Origin: Turicibacter bilis
Lineage (GTDB): Bacteria > Bacillota_I > Bacilli_A > MOL361 > Turicibacteraceae
Assembly (NCBI RefSeq): GCF_024499055.1
Contig: NZ_CP071249.1
Span: forward strand, 992,001-1,056,000
Reading direction: 5' to 3'
Length of the DNA stretch: 64,000 bases
In this document: positions 39,416-48,211 of the stretch, in pieces
Layout of the letters: each line of letters opens with the position of its first letter
Numbering within the stretch: the first letter of the stretch is position 1
Translations under genes and position numbers: made by a program
Notes under the pieces: generated by a model
The model's database searches: none
What the model was told of the DNA's origin: nothing
Seen by the model: the letters and a program-made list of their open reading frames with translations, nothing else

Positions 39416-40392
39416 CGTTTCGTTGTATTCCCTTGGATAAAGTGTACAGGTAAAAGAATTTCTTTTTCAATCGTTTCTTTATTAATCAAATGAATGATTG
39501 CTGCAACACTCTCTTTAGCTATCTCTTCAATCGGTTGACGAATCGTTGAAATTTCAATTTGATCATGTTTAGAGGATTTCACCCCATCAAAACCAATAAT
39601 CTGTACGTCATCTGGAATTGAAATTTGATGTTTTTCTAAAAAATTAATCACTTCTAAAGCATAGGCATCTGTTACGGCAAAGATTCCATCAATTGAATGT
39701 TCTTTAATAATTTTTTCTAGTAAAAACTGCTCCATTTTCTCATGAAACTCAGATTGACTGCCAATTAAATCAAAGATCTCATAGGTCTTTTGATATTTTT
39801 CGCAGTAATCAATAAATCCTTTTTTTCGATTCCTTGTTGTATTTTCTTTCTTAGAACCAGCTCCGATAAAACACAGTGATTGACATCCCGCTTCATCTAA
39901 ATGTTTTGCGGCTAACTGGCCACCTAAGAAGTTATCACTACTCACATAAGGTACTTCATCATTAAAAAAGCGGTCAATACTGATCAATGGAATATTCGAT
40001 GAAACATAATGTTCAATATCACTATATGTAATCGCAATAATCCCATCTACTTGATTCTGTTTTGCCATCGTCAGATAAGATAATTCGGTTAAATAGTCAC
40101 CTTCGGAATTACAAAGAATCATTTTATACTCATGTTGTCTTAAATTTTTTTCAATGTTATAAGCCAATTCACCAAAGAAAGGATGCCAGACGGTTGGTAA
40201 AATGAGTGCCACCGTATTCGTTCGGCTAACTTTCAAACCACGCGCATAGACATTTGGCTGATAATTTAGTTCTTTGATAGCCAATTCAACCGCCTGTTTC
40301 GTTTTTGGCTTTACTTCAATATTATTAATCACTTTCGAGACAGTTCCAACCGAGACACCAGCTCGTTTGGCTACCTCTTTTATCGTTGACAC
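39400..40392 (-). CDS. scrR: LacI-family repressor of the sucrose genes
   Basis: 330 residues. N-terminal HTH with hinge (STIKEVAKRAGVSVGTVSKV; NYQPNVYARGLK) and a periplasmic-binding-like effector domain (VALILPTVWHPFFGEL, IIGFDGVKSS). It lies directly upstream of scrA and is co-oriented; matching operators at the scrA promoter and over its own start make it the likely sucrose-operon repressor. Start is GTG 40392 (V-S-T-I-K-E read as M-S-T-I-K-E), with AAAGGTG upstream. Confidence 0.92.
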   Translation of the reverse strand: MSTIKEVAKRAGVSVGTVSKVINNIEVKPKTKQAVELAIKELNYQPNVYARGLKVSRTNTVALILPTVWHPFFGELAYNIEKNLRQHEYKMILCNSEGDYLTELSYLTMAKQNQVDGIIAITYSDIEHYVSSNIPLISIDRFFNDEVPYVSSDNFLGGQLAAKHLDEAGCQSLCFIGAGSKKENTTRNRKKGFIDYCEKYQKTYEIFDLIGSQSEFHEKMEQFLLEKIIKEHSIDGIFAVTDAYALEVINFLEKHQISIPDDVQIIGFDGVKSSKHDQIEISTIRQPIEEIAKESVAAIIHLINKETIEKEILLPVHFIQGNTTKRQKDS

Positions 40393-40398
40393 GTTTCA
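40387..40398. promoter_or_regulatory. Operator-like site over the scrR start codon
   Basis: TGACACGTTTCA differs from the scrA operators at one of 12 positions and contains the complement of the GTG start codon. Suggests autorepression by roadblock. Confidence 0.6.
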
Positions 40399-40455
40399 AT
40401 CACACCTTTATTTATCCTAATGATCGATTATGAACCTCTCATATTATTTTCATAC

Positions 40456-40546
40456 TGGCGGAAAGGAAGGGATTCGAACCCTCGCGACGATTTCTCGTCC
40501 TAATGCCGTTCCAAGACATCCTCTTGAGCCACTTGAGTACCTTTCC
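40456..40546 (-). tRNA. tRNA-Ser (GGA)
   Basis: Class II tRNA of 91 bases. Acceptor GGAAAGG/CCTTTCC, discriminator G, encoded CCA, anticodon stem ATGTC/GGCAT with loop TTGGAAC giving anticodon GGA, a long variable arm (GACGA/TCGTC) and T-loop TTCGAAT. Confidence 0.93.
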
Positions 40547-40630
40547 ATCTTTAAATTATATCATGCCATTATCTTTTAGAATAGGTTGTTAGAAAAAAGA
40601 GTACTCAGTTTAAGAGTACTCTCTATCCTT

Positions 40631-41905
40631 TTATTGAAGTTCTGCTAATACCTCATCTAACTCATGAAGTAATGTTTGAACATTTGCTTCCGTAATGACT
40701 AGTGGCGGTTGGAAGGCTAATACATTTCGATTTAATCCATTCTTTCCAACGATAATCCCACGATCCTTTAACTTTTCTAAAATGACATCTGTTTCCTCTG
40801 AAGCAGGTTGTCCGTCTTCTTTAACTAGCTCCGCCCCTAACATTAAGCCGATGCCACGAACATCTTTAATTAATGAATATTTAGCTTGAAGAGCAATGAG
40901 TCCCTCTTTTAACATCTCTCCTAAATGAGCGGCTGTCTCACATAACTCATATTTTTCAATATAATCAAGCACGGCAAGCGCAGTCGCAGATGAAACAGGA
41001 TTTCCCCCTAATGTCGATGCCGATGGTTTAGTAAAAGCCTTTGCTACTTCATCCGTCGTACAGAATGCTGAAATTGGCATCCCATTTCCTAATGCTTTGG
41101 CCACTGTCATAATATCAGGCACCACATCGTAATGCTCAATCGCAAACATTTTACCAGTTCGTGCAAATCCAGTTTGAACTTCATCAATAATTAATAAAAT
41201 TCCATTATCTTCTAATAATTGTTTTAACTCTTTAAAGTACCAAGCAGGTGGAGTAATAATTCCCCCATTCCCTTGAATCGGTTCTGCGATTAGGGCTGCA
41301 ATATGATTAGCACCACGTGCTTGAATAATTTCTTTGATGCTTTCAATTGACGCTTTTGCAGCTTGTTCTAAATCAGTGTTACTATCCCACACCGTTTTTG
41401 CAAAGTGAACCTTAGGTGATAAATCTGGATCTGCTCGCCACATTGGTATTCCTGTTGCACTCATCGTTAAGTAGGTACGTCCATGTAGGCCATTCTCTAA
41501 CGCGATAAACTCATTTTTTCCTGTATATAAACGTGCAAGTAACATTGCCCCTTCATTTGCTTCAGAACCTGTACAACAGAAGAATGAACGTCGTAAATCA
41601 CCCGGTAAGACCGAAGCAAGTTTCTCAGCTAACTGAACCATTTCCTCTGTTAAATAAATAATCGTCGTATGCTGTAAGGTTTGCATTTGTTGAATCGTCT
41701 TTTCTAAAATTTCTGGATTACAATGCCCACAGTTCATCACCGAAACACCCGCAAAGAAATCTAAATATTCTTTTCCTTGATCATCATATAAAAATTGCAT
41801 ACTTCCTTTTACGATTTGCGGAGGATTCGCATAAAAGTGATTACGATGAGATGACGGAAGTAAGAATTCTTTCTTTTTCTCAATTATTTGATTAGCGCCA
41901 ATCAT
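40631..41905 (-). CDS. Class III PLP-dependent aminotransferase
   Basis: 424 residues. YLDFFAGVSVMNCGHCNPE, the PLP-phosphate and ring contacts (CCTGSEANEGAM, IIDEVQTGFARTG) and the Schiff-base lysine in VAKALGNGMP identify a fold-type I class III aminotransferase. The YLDFFAGVSVMNCGH segment resembles alanine-glyoxylate aminotransferase 2 and omega-amino acid aminotransferases; 4-aminobutyrate is also possible. Substrate not resolved. It lies 14 bases downstream of the U32 gene, in the same orientation, and has AAGGAGAGG before its ATG. Confidence 0.9.
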   Translation of the reverse strand: MIGANQIIEKKKEFLLPSSHRNHFYANPPQIVKGSMQFLYDDQGKEYLDFFAGVSVMNCGHCNPEILEKTIQQMQTLQHTTIIYLTEEMVQLAEKLASVLPGDLRRSFFCCTGSEANEGAMLLARLYTGKNEFIALENGLHGRTYLTMSATGIPMWRADPDLSPKVHFAKTVWDSNTDLEQAAKASIESIKEIIQARGANHIAALIAEPIQGNGGIITPPAWYFKELKQLLEDNGILLIIDEVQTGFARTGKMFAIEHYDVVPDIMTVAKALGNGMPISAFCTTDEVAKAFTKPSASTLGGNPVSSATALAVLDYIEKYELCETAAHLGEMLKEGLIALQAKYSLIKDVRGIGLMLGAELVKEDGQPASEETDVILEKLKDRGIIVGKNGLNRNVLAFQPPLVITEANVQTLLHELDEVLAELQ

Positions 41906-41918
41906 TAATGACCTCTCC

Positions 41919-43844
41919 TTAATTAAAATTTAATGCTCCAAGCGTAAACCCTAAATGATCATAGTTTAATGATTTAAATAGATTCTGACACTCTTCTAAA
42001 TTTGTGATTGCTTTTTTATACGTTTGAATAATCATTCTTAACGTCTCTAATTCATAATGACATCCTTCAATTCTAAATGTCTTTACACCTAATTCATGAA
42101 GTGATTTTAATAATGGTAAATAACACAATTCTTTTGATAATAACATGTGATTATTTCCTTTATTATCGCGATAAACAGGATGTTCATTATTTTTATCATC
42201 AATTAAAAGTAATGGTCTGGCATCTTGATACTGACGCCCTTTCTGTTCACTTGGTGCCATCACTTTTGTATTTTCATATAAATCATGACTCATATACATG
42301 ACAACTGGTGAACCATGAACAACCATTTCCATCGGTAATTGAGTTTGAGTCACTAATTCTTTTGTATTTTTAACTGGTGACTCATTTGAAATAGTTCCTG
42401 TGCTTAAACCTAATTGCTGATAAAAGTTAGCTGCAATTGCATTATAGATATTTAAGGCATGGTCCCCTCGCATTGAATATCCTAATGATCCAAACTTATG
42501 CATGCTTCCTAAGTTTGTCACGAGTAGTCCATCAATTCCTAAATCTTGATCCGTCAATAAATGTTGATATCTTGCAAAATCATCCTCATACATCATGGTC
42601 GGTAACCCTAAATAAATTTTTGATTGTCCTTTTTGTGAAGTTAAATCTTTAATTTCCTTTTTACTAAACGGCAAATTAGGTTGGAAAACCTCGCCCGATA
42701 AATAAATATAATCGACACCCTCTTCAATGGCCATTAAAGCAGAGGCGTAGTTATTTACTTTTACACTTAATGTTGGTTGATGATGTGAGATTCCCTCAAT
42801 AGTGAATGCCTCTTGAATTTCTTCGACACGCTTTTGTGTTAGATCAAGTTCATTAACTGGTTTACTAAAGACTTTCCCCGTACTATAAAATTTTCCAGTC
42901 CCCTCGTAACGTTCATTAATATTACTTAAACCTGGTTTTCCAAACGCATAAGCTGTCGAAAAATCACGTTTACGATTATTAAATAATGTCTGAGATTCTT
43001 TTTTACGGTCATAGACGATAGGATCATCAATGTATCGATCAATCGCATCGCGATAACTATTAATAATCCCAATTAAATACTCTGCATCTCTCATACGCCC
43101 TTCAATCTTAAATGAAACAACTCCGGCATCAATTAATTCTGGAATATGTTCATACATATACATATCTTTCACTGCCATCGGGAAAGTTGTATTATATTGT
43201 AAATTCCCATGATTAATTTTATATCCCCAACGACAAGGTTTCATACATCGTCCACGATTACTACTATTTCCAAACAAAATTCCACTATATGTACATTGTG
43301 CCCCATGTGCCACACACATATCACCATGAACAAAGTACTCAAACTCCATATCTGTTTGAACAGAGAATAATTTGACAGTGTTTAAATCAATATCTCGTGA
43401 TGTCACTACACGCGTCACACCTAGTTCACGTAACTTTTTAATCGTCTCTAAGTTATGAACATTCATCATGACTGATGCATGAATATTTAACTTTAACTTT
43501 AACTTCTGCACGAGCGCAATAATACTCATATCTTGTACAATAATCGCATCTGGAGCTGCTGATTCTAAGAAACGTAAATAATGCTCTGTCTCTAGCAGAT
43601 CTTCAGAGCTTAATAAATTATTTACCGTGACATAAACTTTCTTTCCAAGTTCATGTGCCATCTGAATTGCTTTGACAATCTCATCATTCGAAAAATTAAA
43701 ATCTTTACGATGCAGACGCATATTTAAAATTTTTCCACCTAAATAAAATGCATCTGCTCCACTATGAAGAATCTGCTTGAAAATTTCAAAATTTCCTGCC
43801 GGCGCAAGTAATTCGACTTCTTGCTGATTAAAATATCGACTCAT
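41919..43844 (-). CDS. U32-family protein (TrhP/YrrO-like), extended
   Basis: 641 residues. The N-terminal 300 residues are a U32 domain: VELLAPAGNFEIFKQIL, GADAFYLGGK, and the Cys-rich core MCVAHGAQCTYSGILFGNSSNRGRC with KPCRWGY, followed by DAGVVSFKIEGRMRDAEYL. U32 proteins of this sort (TrhP type) take part in prephenate-dependent hydroxylation of tRNA U34; others are called collagenase-like peptidases. The C-terminal half is an additional barrel-like domain, giving the long form. Role in tRNA modification is inferred. It starts at ATG 43844 after AAGGGGAG. Confidence 0.88.
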   Translation of the reverse strand: MSRYFNQQEVELLAPAGNFEIFKQILHSGADAFYLGGKILNMRLHRKDFNFSNDEIVKAIQMAHELGKKVYVTVNNLLSSEDLLETEHYLRFLESAAPDAIIVQDMSIIALVQKLKLKLNIHASVMMNVHNLETIKKLRELGVTRVVTSRDIDLNTVKLFSVQTDMEFEYFVHGDMCVAHGAQCTYSGILFGNSSNRGRCMKPCRWGYKINHGNLQYNTTFPMAVKDMYMYEHIPELIDAGVVSFKIEGRMRDAEYLIGIINSYRDAIDRYIDDPIVYDRKKESQTLFNNRKRDFSTAYAFGKPGLSNINERYEGTGKFYSTGKVFSKPVNELDLTQKRVEEIQEAFTIEGISHHQPTLSVKVNNYASALMAIEEGVDYIYLSGEVFQPNLPFSKKEIKDLTSQKGQSKIYLGLPTMMYEDDFARYQHLLTDQDLGIDGLLVTNLGSMHKFGSLGYSMRGDHALNIYNAIAANFYQQLGLSTGTISNESPVKNTKELVTQTQLPMEMVVHGSPVVMYMSHDLYENTKVMAPSEQKGRQYQDARPLLLIDDKNNEHPVYRDNKGNNHMLLSKELCYLPLLKSLHELGVKTFRIEGCHYELETLRMIIQTYKKAITNLEECQNLFKSLNYDHLGFTLGALNFN

Positions 43845-43929
43845 ATAACTCCCCTTATACTTTAATAAAATATCTCCTCTATTATATCATTTTTTCGACT
43901 TAATTCTAAGTCATCCACATAAGACCTAC

Positions 43930-43970
43930 AAAAAAACACCAATGAGCAAAAGGCTCTACTGGTGTTTTTT
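43930..43970 (-). terminator. Terminator after the SEC-C gene
   Basis: AACACCAATGAGC/GCTCTACTGGTGTT hairpin with A and T tracts, adjacent to the SEC-C stop codon. Confidence 0.85.
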
Positions 43971-43975
43971 CGATA

Positions 43976-45133
43976 TTAACGTCCACAACATTTTTTGTAT
44001 TTTTTACCGCTTTGACATGGGCATGGTTCATTACGTCCAACTTTTGTTGATTTCATTGGATTAATCATTGGGACAACGACTTGATTAGATTGTGCGTCAT
44101 TTAATGAAGTAGCTTCTTGATCCACTTGACGGAATCCTTTACTTTCCCATGTGCGTGCATAGTTGAAAGCATCCATTAATAAAATCATTAATGCTTGTCC
44201 AACATTGTATGATTCAATTTCAATTCCACGACTTTCAAGTGCCATAAAAGCTAATTTCGCTTGATATTTATAAGTGAAGGCGACACCCATTTCATGTGCA
44301 ATTTCACGTGCCACATTTACATCATCACAAATATTTTCAGAAATGAATTTGCAAACTTGTTCTAGTTGTGGTGTCCACTCCCCTTGATCTGTACCAAATT
44401 GCATAACCTCTTCTTTCGTTGGCATGTAATAAGGTTTATCTTGTTGCATGTCATATAGTGCAACAGCATCCATCTCTGAATCAATTAATAATACATCGCT
44501 TACTAATAATGGACCGAATGATTGAACATCACCCTTGAATGTTAGTTTACAGAATAACACGTTTAATGCTTCTTCTGCTGTTAATTCTGGTGCTTCATAT
44601 TGATTGAACACTGAAATTAACTGATTGAACTCACAAACTCCATATAAATTTACTAGCGCCTTCATATATAAGTAAACTAAATCAACTCGAACTTTAGCCT
44701 CTTCTAAAGCTGCTTGATCAATTGATTGGTAAGCCTCTTTTACCACTTCTGGCATCACATAAACAACCTCTTTACCATTCATAACTGGTAAAACATATCC
44801 TAGGCTATATAAAATATGAACGCATCCGCTCATGACATCATCAACAGATACATACGTTTCATTTGCGAGCATTACGAAATCACTCATCATGACGTCATCT
44901 AATCCACAAAGAATATACTCTAAGCGAGCTGAATCTGCTAATGTTGATTTGATACGCTCAATTAATCCACCTTTAGCTAATGATGAACATCCTTTTAAAC
45001 CATGTGCATCCACGATTGCTTTTAATTCAGGTTTCTTTAATTTATTTAAAATTGTTTCAAAACTCTCATCATAATTACATTTAATCGCATTGGCAATCAT
45101 CGATTCTTTAATAATATCATTCATATTTTGCAT
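43976..45133 (-). CDS. SEC-C motif protein of unknown function
   Basis: About 385 residues. The last 22 residues hold a canonical SEC-C zinc motif, KVGRNEPCPCQSGKKYKKCC. The rest is helical and unannotated; the N-terminal segment LKKPELKAIVDAHGLKGCSSLAKGG split over residues 25-50 resembles a SAP-like DNA or RNA-binding helix-extended-helix. ATG 45133 (AAGGTGGG 7 bases upstream) is used, not the GTG at 45145. No partner genes. Confidence 0.85.
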   Translation of the reverse strand: MQNMNDIIKESMIANAIKCNYDESFETILNKLKKPELKAIVDAHGLKGCSSLAKGGLIERIKSTLADSARLEYILCGLDDVMMSDFVMLANETYVSVDDVMSGCVHILYSLGYVLPVMNGKEVVYVMPEVVKEAYQSIDQAALEEAKVRVDLVYLYMKALVNLYGVCEFNQLISVFNQYEAPELTAEEALNVLFCKLTFKGDVQSFGPLLVSDVLLIDSEMDAVALYDMQQDKPYYMPTKEEVMQFGTDQGEWTPQLEQVCKFISENICDDVNVAREIAHEMGVAFTYKYQAKLAFMALESRGIEIESYNVGQALMILLMDAFNYARTWESKGFRQVDQEATSLNDAQSNQVVVPMINPMKSTKVGRNEPCPCQSGKKYKKCCGR

Positions 45134-45363
45134 CAGTAATCCCACCTTACAAAAGAAAAGTCAACTCGAAATTTATACTGTACCATATAATAATTCAAAT
45201 TGCAAAAGAAAATAATATAAAACGCCTCTACATTTCACTCACATTTTGTTGCTTTTTCGCGAATTAACCACGAAAAATGTAGAAAAATATATTTTTTAGC
45301 TTATAAATTCTCCGTTAAAAATGCAAACTATTCGTATTATACAAAAAAAAAGGAGTGAAATAA

Positions 45364-45450
45364 ATGGCTTTGTTATATTTTTTTGAAATGTTATACACAC
45401 TTATGAACTATTGGGAGCTATTTTTTCCTAATTTTTCAAATTTATTTTAA
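45364..45450 (+). CDS. Small hydrophobic peptide, 28 residues
   Basis: ATG 45364 follows a very good ribosome site (AAAGGAG, 8 bases). The peptide MALLYFFEMLYTLMNYWELF plus eight more residues is almost entirely aromatic and aliphatic and could span a membrane once. A TATTAT box lies about 25 bases upstream of the site. Size, composition and isolation resemble type I toxin peptides or small membrane regulators; no antisense RNA was identified. Otherwise the 45134-45611 interval holds nothing I can support. Confidence 0.45.
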   Translation: MALLYFFEMLYTLMNYWELFFPNFSNLF

Positions 45451-45611
45451 CTCTTCTTACAAATTGTTCCAATATATGACACTCAACTAAAAAGTTATCT
45501 TTCTTAATCGCTAGACTCTCTCCCCCCCAATGTTTCATATTCAATACTTATATTTTAAATTTAATTGCATATATTGTATCAATACGGTTAATGCAAACAA
45601 GGGGGGATATG

Positions 45612-46430
45612 ATGGCGATTTTTTGGTATATTCTAATTGCCTACATTAGTATTTTTATTCATGAAATGGGGCATTATTCATCTGCCTATTTCTTTGGTGT
45701 TAAAGCCACTGACGTTATTACAGGCATGGGATTTAAAGTTATCTCCTTCAAAACAAAATATACGACCTTTACCTTTAACATTATTCCCGGGGGTGGGATG
45801 ACCATCTATCCACAAAGTCAAGAATTAAAGCTCTCTCGATATAAGCAATTTATCATTTTAGGATCAGGTGTCACCTTCAACTATCTTGCTGCTATTTTGG
45901 CCACAACTTTCTATTTTGAAACCTCGCTTTTAAATGGTTTTATGGCCTTTAATGAAATGATTTTCAACTTTATTCAAACCCTTTTCACCCTATTTTCCTT
46001 TAACGATATGCTAACTCCACAAGTAGGTATGACCGATTCGATAGAACTCATTGCCAACCAATTTACAACGATAAAATTTATTCTCTTCATCTTCATTTTC
46101 ATGAATTTATTACTCTTTCTCTTTAACCTTCTCCCCATCCCATTCTTTGATGGCGGCCAAATGCTGTCACTCTATACTGATCCATTACTATATAAAATCG
46201 GTATCTCAGCCAAACAACTCAATTTAATCAAAACAAGCATCAACCAACTCGTCGGCATTCTACTCATCACTATCGCCTGTTTACCACTCATCAATGAAAT
46301 TTATCGCTACCTCACTCAAAACCACCTATCCACAAAAGTCATGATTAAGTGGGCACTTATCATTATCGGAACAATTTTGATTAAACGACTTCTCACTTCA
46401 ATTATTCAGCATTTTAAACTTAATAAATAA
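45612..46430 (+). CDS. M50-family intramembrane metalloprotease-like protein
   Basis: About 272 residues, with HExxH in the first helix (FIHEMGHYSSAYFF) and the third ligand motif NLLPIPFFDGGQM near residue 175, both needed for zinc in site-2 proteases. Six or more membrane segments. Unlike RseP there is no PDZ domain, so it is a small M50 member. The target is unknown. ATG 45612 is chosen because AAGGGGGG lies about 5 bases upstream; earlier in-frame ATGs overlap or precede that site. Confidence 0.85.
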   Translation: MAIFWYILIAYISIFIHEMGHYSSAYFFGVKATDVITGMGFKVISFKTKYTTFTFNIIPGGGMTIYPQSQELKLSRYKQFIILGSGVTFNYLAAILATTFYFETSLLNGFMAFNEMIFNFIQTLFTLFSFNDMLTPQVGMTDSIELIANQFTTIKFILFIFIFMNLLLFLFNLLPIPFFDGGQMLSLYTDPLLYKIGISAKQLNLIKTSINQLVGILLITIACLPLINEIYRYLTQNHLSTKVMIKWALIIIGTILIKRLLTSIIQHFKLNK

Positions 46431-46463
46431 AGGTCTGAGCCACTAATTAGCATCAGACCTTTT
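46429..46463. terminator. Bidirectional terminator
   Basis: AAAGGTCTGA ... TCAGACCTTTT stem between convergent genes (M50 on plus, ECF S component on minus). Confidence 0.85.
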
Positions 46464-46466
46464 ACT

Positions 46467-46958
46467 TTAACTCATCTTTTTAATCACTTTTGAAAGTGGT
46501 GGATATAAAAATAACGTCGCTAAAAATGTGCTTAATCCATTTCCAAGTGACACTTGAAAACCAAGTAACAAACGAATCCAAAGTGCTTTCGATGTCATTC
46601 CACTCATCATCATAAACGGTAAATCGATTAACGTCCCACATAAAAAGGCTAAAACAAACCCTAAAACGGCTAAAAAATATTCCGATTTCAATCGTTTCCC
46701 AAACAGGTGATAAATCAAAGTATAGCTCGGAAAAACGAGAGCATACATGAGCGTCCATAATTGAATCCCATATACCAGTAACAATAATAAACAAAATAAT
46801 AATACAGTCAAAAAAGCATGTTTCTTCGGAAGCGTCACACTGTACAATAGCACAGTGAAATTAAAGAGTTCGACATACATGACCATTGAACCACAGCTAT
46901 AAATGATAAATAAGAGTGTCGCCAATAGCGACACTCTTGTCATTTCTTTCACACTCAT
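46467..46958 (-). CDS. ECF transporter S component (probable corrinoid specificity)
   Basis: About 163 residues, five to six membrane helices, and an N-terminal basic segment, as in energy-coupling factor substrate-binding proteins. SCGSMVMYVELFNFTVLLY and the C-terminal GNGLSTFLATLFLYPP fit this class. No ECF A or T gene is adjacent, so it would use the shared module (group II). It starts 2 bases after the DUF4430 stop, and the DUF4430 and PduO-like genes upstream suggest a corrinoid substrate. ATG 46958 is preferred to the overlapping TTG at 46967. Confidence 0.75.
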   Translation of the reverse strand: MSVKEMTRVSLLATLLFIIYSCGSMVMYVELFNFTVLLYSVTLPKKHAFLTVLLFCLLLLLVYGIQLWTLMYALVFPSYTLIYHLFGKRLKSEYFLAVLGFVLAFLCGTLIDLPFMMMSGMTSKALWIRLLLGFQVSLGNGLSTFLATLFLYPPLSKVIKKMS

Positions 46959-46960
46959 TC

Positions 46961-47404
46961 TTACCAACCCATGTTACTTGTATAACTGAATGTTACCATA
47001 TCTCCATCGTGAATCATTAAGCTATCAACACCTGGTGCTTGTCCAATTGGCATCTCTAATCCTTGAGAAGGTGATTCATAACTATACATCCACCAAGGAC
47101 CTGTTGCTCCATTTTCCTTTGCACTTAACCCTAAAAATCCAGTAATATATAGACCGTATTCAGACTCTTCAGCTTCTAGCTGTAACTCGTCTTTATACTG
47201 TACTAAAACTTCTCCTAAAGACTCAGCATCCGTTTTTAATACTTTATTATCTAATAACGTTTCTTTGCTCTCATCATTTAAGATCGTAATCGTAATTGAC
47301 TTCTCTCCCTCTTGTTTACTCATCGGTGAAATAGTAAATCCAATCACGACAACAGCTACAATCGCTACCAATGCGATTAATGCCTTTTTCACATTCAATT
47401 TCAT
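46961..47404 (-). CDS. DUF4430 (transcobalamin-like) secreted protein
   Basis: 147 residues. An N-terminal signal anchor (ALIALVAIVAVVVIGFTI), then a single domain with ITGFLGLSAKENGATGPWWM, SYESPSQ, APGVDSLMIHDGDMVTFSY. The pattern [W]xxxYxS...GVDxxxIxDGDxVxFxY is that of DUF4430, which is related to the beta domain of intrinsic factor and transcobalamin. No lipobox. Located between a PduO-like gene and an ECF S component, it may present corrinoids to the S component (inference). Confidence 0.82.
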   Translation of the reverse strand: MKLNVKKALIALVAIVAVVVIGFTISPMSKQEGEKSITITILNDESKETLLDNKVLKTDAESLGEVLVQYKDELQLEAEESEYGLYITGFLGLSAKENGATGPWWMYSYESPSQGLEMPIGQAPGVDSLMIHDGDMVTFSYTSNMGW

Positions 47405-47416
47405 GAAAAATCCTCC

Positions 47417-47920
47417 TTAATACGATTTTGAGATAAACTCAACTTCATCAACTTCAAATACAGCATTCACTTCAACAGAGAAAGCAAATAATAAATTAGC
47501 AATCAAATTAGCAAAATCAATGACCAACTGCGGAACATCTAGCCCGTCTTGCTCTAATAAATATAAATTACGAACAACTTGCTTCGCTTGACATCTTGCA
47601 ATATGATACCAAGAAGAAACTTCATGCCCTGTCGGATAAACAAAACGATTCAGACGTTCCTTATTTTTTTCCTTTAACGTATGAAGCATGTCTAACCCTT
47701 TGTTCAAATCCTCCTCACTGACGGCTAAGCGACCTCGAATCGATCCATTTAAATGTAAGACCATCTCCATTAACCACCATGTCTCTTCCTTAAGTGGGGT
47801 GGATAAAGAACAAATCATCCCAAGTGTTGATGATAATGTATCCGTTAATACTTCATGGTCCACTAAACGACCTTTTTCGTTTAAAAAAGGATACGCAATT
47901 AAATCCCAATTTTGACTCAT
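47417..47920 (-). CDS. PduO-like cobalamin adenosyltransferase-fold protein, divergent
   Basis: 167 residues. The second half reads FVYPTGHEVSSWYHIARCQA followed by KQVVRN, which lines up with the PduO signature F-P-G-G--H-ART--RRAER, and IDFANLIANLLFAFSVEVN aligns with the last helix (YLNRLSDLLF). But the N-terminal ATP loop (TRTGDKG type) is not there, and RT and RRAER are replaced by RC and KQVVRN. It may therefore bind corrinoid without adenosylating it, or be a weak enzyme. First gene of a three-gene unit with the DUF4430 and ECF S genes. Confidence 0.7.
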   Translation of the reverse strand: MSQNWDLIAYPFLNEKGRLVDHEVLTDTLSSTLGMICSLSTPLKEETWWLMEMVLHLNGSIRGRLAVSEEDLNKGLDMLHTLKEKNKERLNRFVYPTGHEVSSWYHIARCQAKQVVRNLYLLEQDGLDVPQLVIDFANLIANLLFAFSVEVNAVFEVDEVEFISKSY

Positions 47921-47992
47921 GATTTTACCTCTCCCTACGTTTTATGCATGGCCTTCAATATTATTCCACGTCACTCTGTTAGTTGCTATCCT

Positions 47993-48021
47993 ATTATAGC
48001 GAAACCATTAAAAACTAACAA
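47993..48021 (-). promoter_or_regulatory. Sigma-A promoter of the corrinoid module
   Basis: TTGTTA (48021-48016) and TATAAT (47998-47993), 17-base spacer, about 75 bases before the first gene. The short leader leaves no room for a cobalamin riboswitch, and I see no GCCACTG box. Confidence 0.65.
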
Positions 48022-48180
48022 CTATGAAAGATAAAAGAAAAGAAATTTTTAAAATCTCGTATTCTTATTAATAAAATAAACCATAATAAAAACGGTACAC
48101 TTTCATATCTTCTAATCATGTGATAAGAGACGTCGGTGTCTTAGCATCACAATAGATTCTTCCTTGAATAAAGCAGTATA

Positions 48181-48211
48181 AAAAAACACTGAAAACATTC
48201 AGTGTTTTTTT
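48181..48211 (-). terminator. Terminator after the lipoprotein gene
   Basis: AAACACTGAA/TTCAGTGTTT with a 4-base loop and flanking A6/T7 tracts; it overlaps the stop codon. Confidence 0.88.

Noticed and set aside
46480-46794. 104-residue minus-strand ORF
   Set aside because: Out-of-frame shadow of the ECF S component with no RBS or family features.
47921-48180. Cobalamin riboswitch before the corrinoid module
   Set aside because: The leader from the predicted promoter is only about 70 bases and has no B12-box (GCCACTG-like) core.
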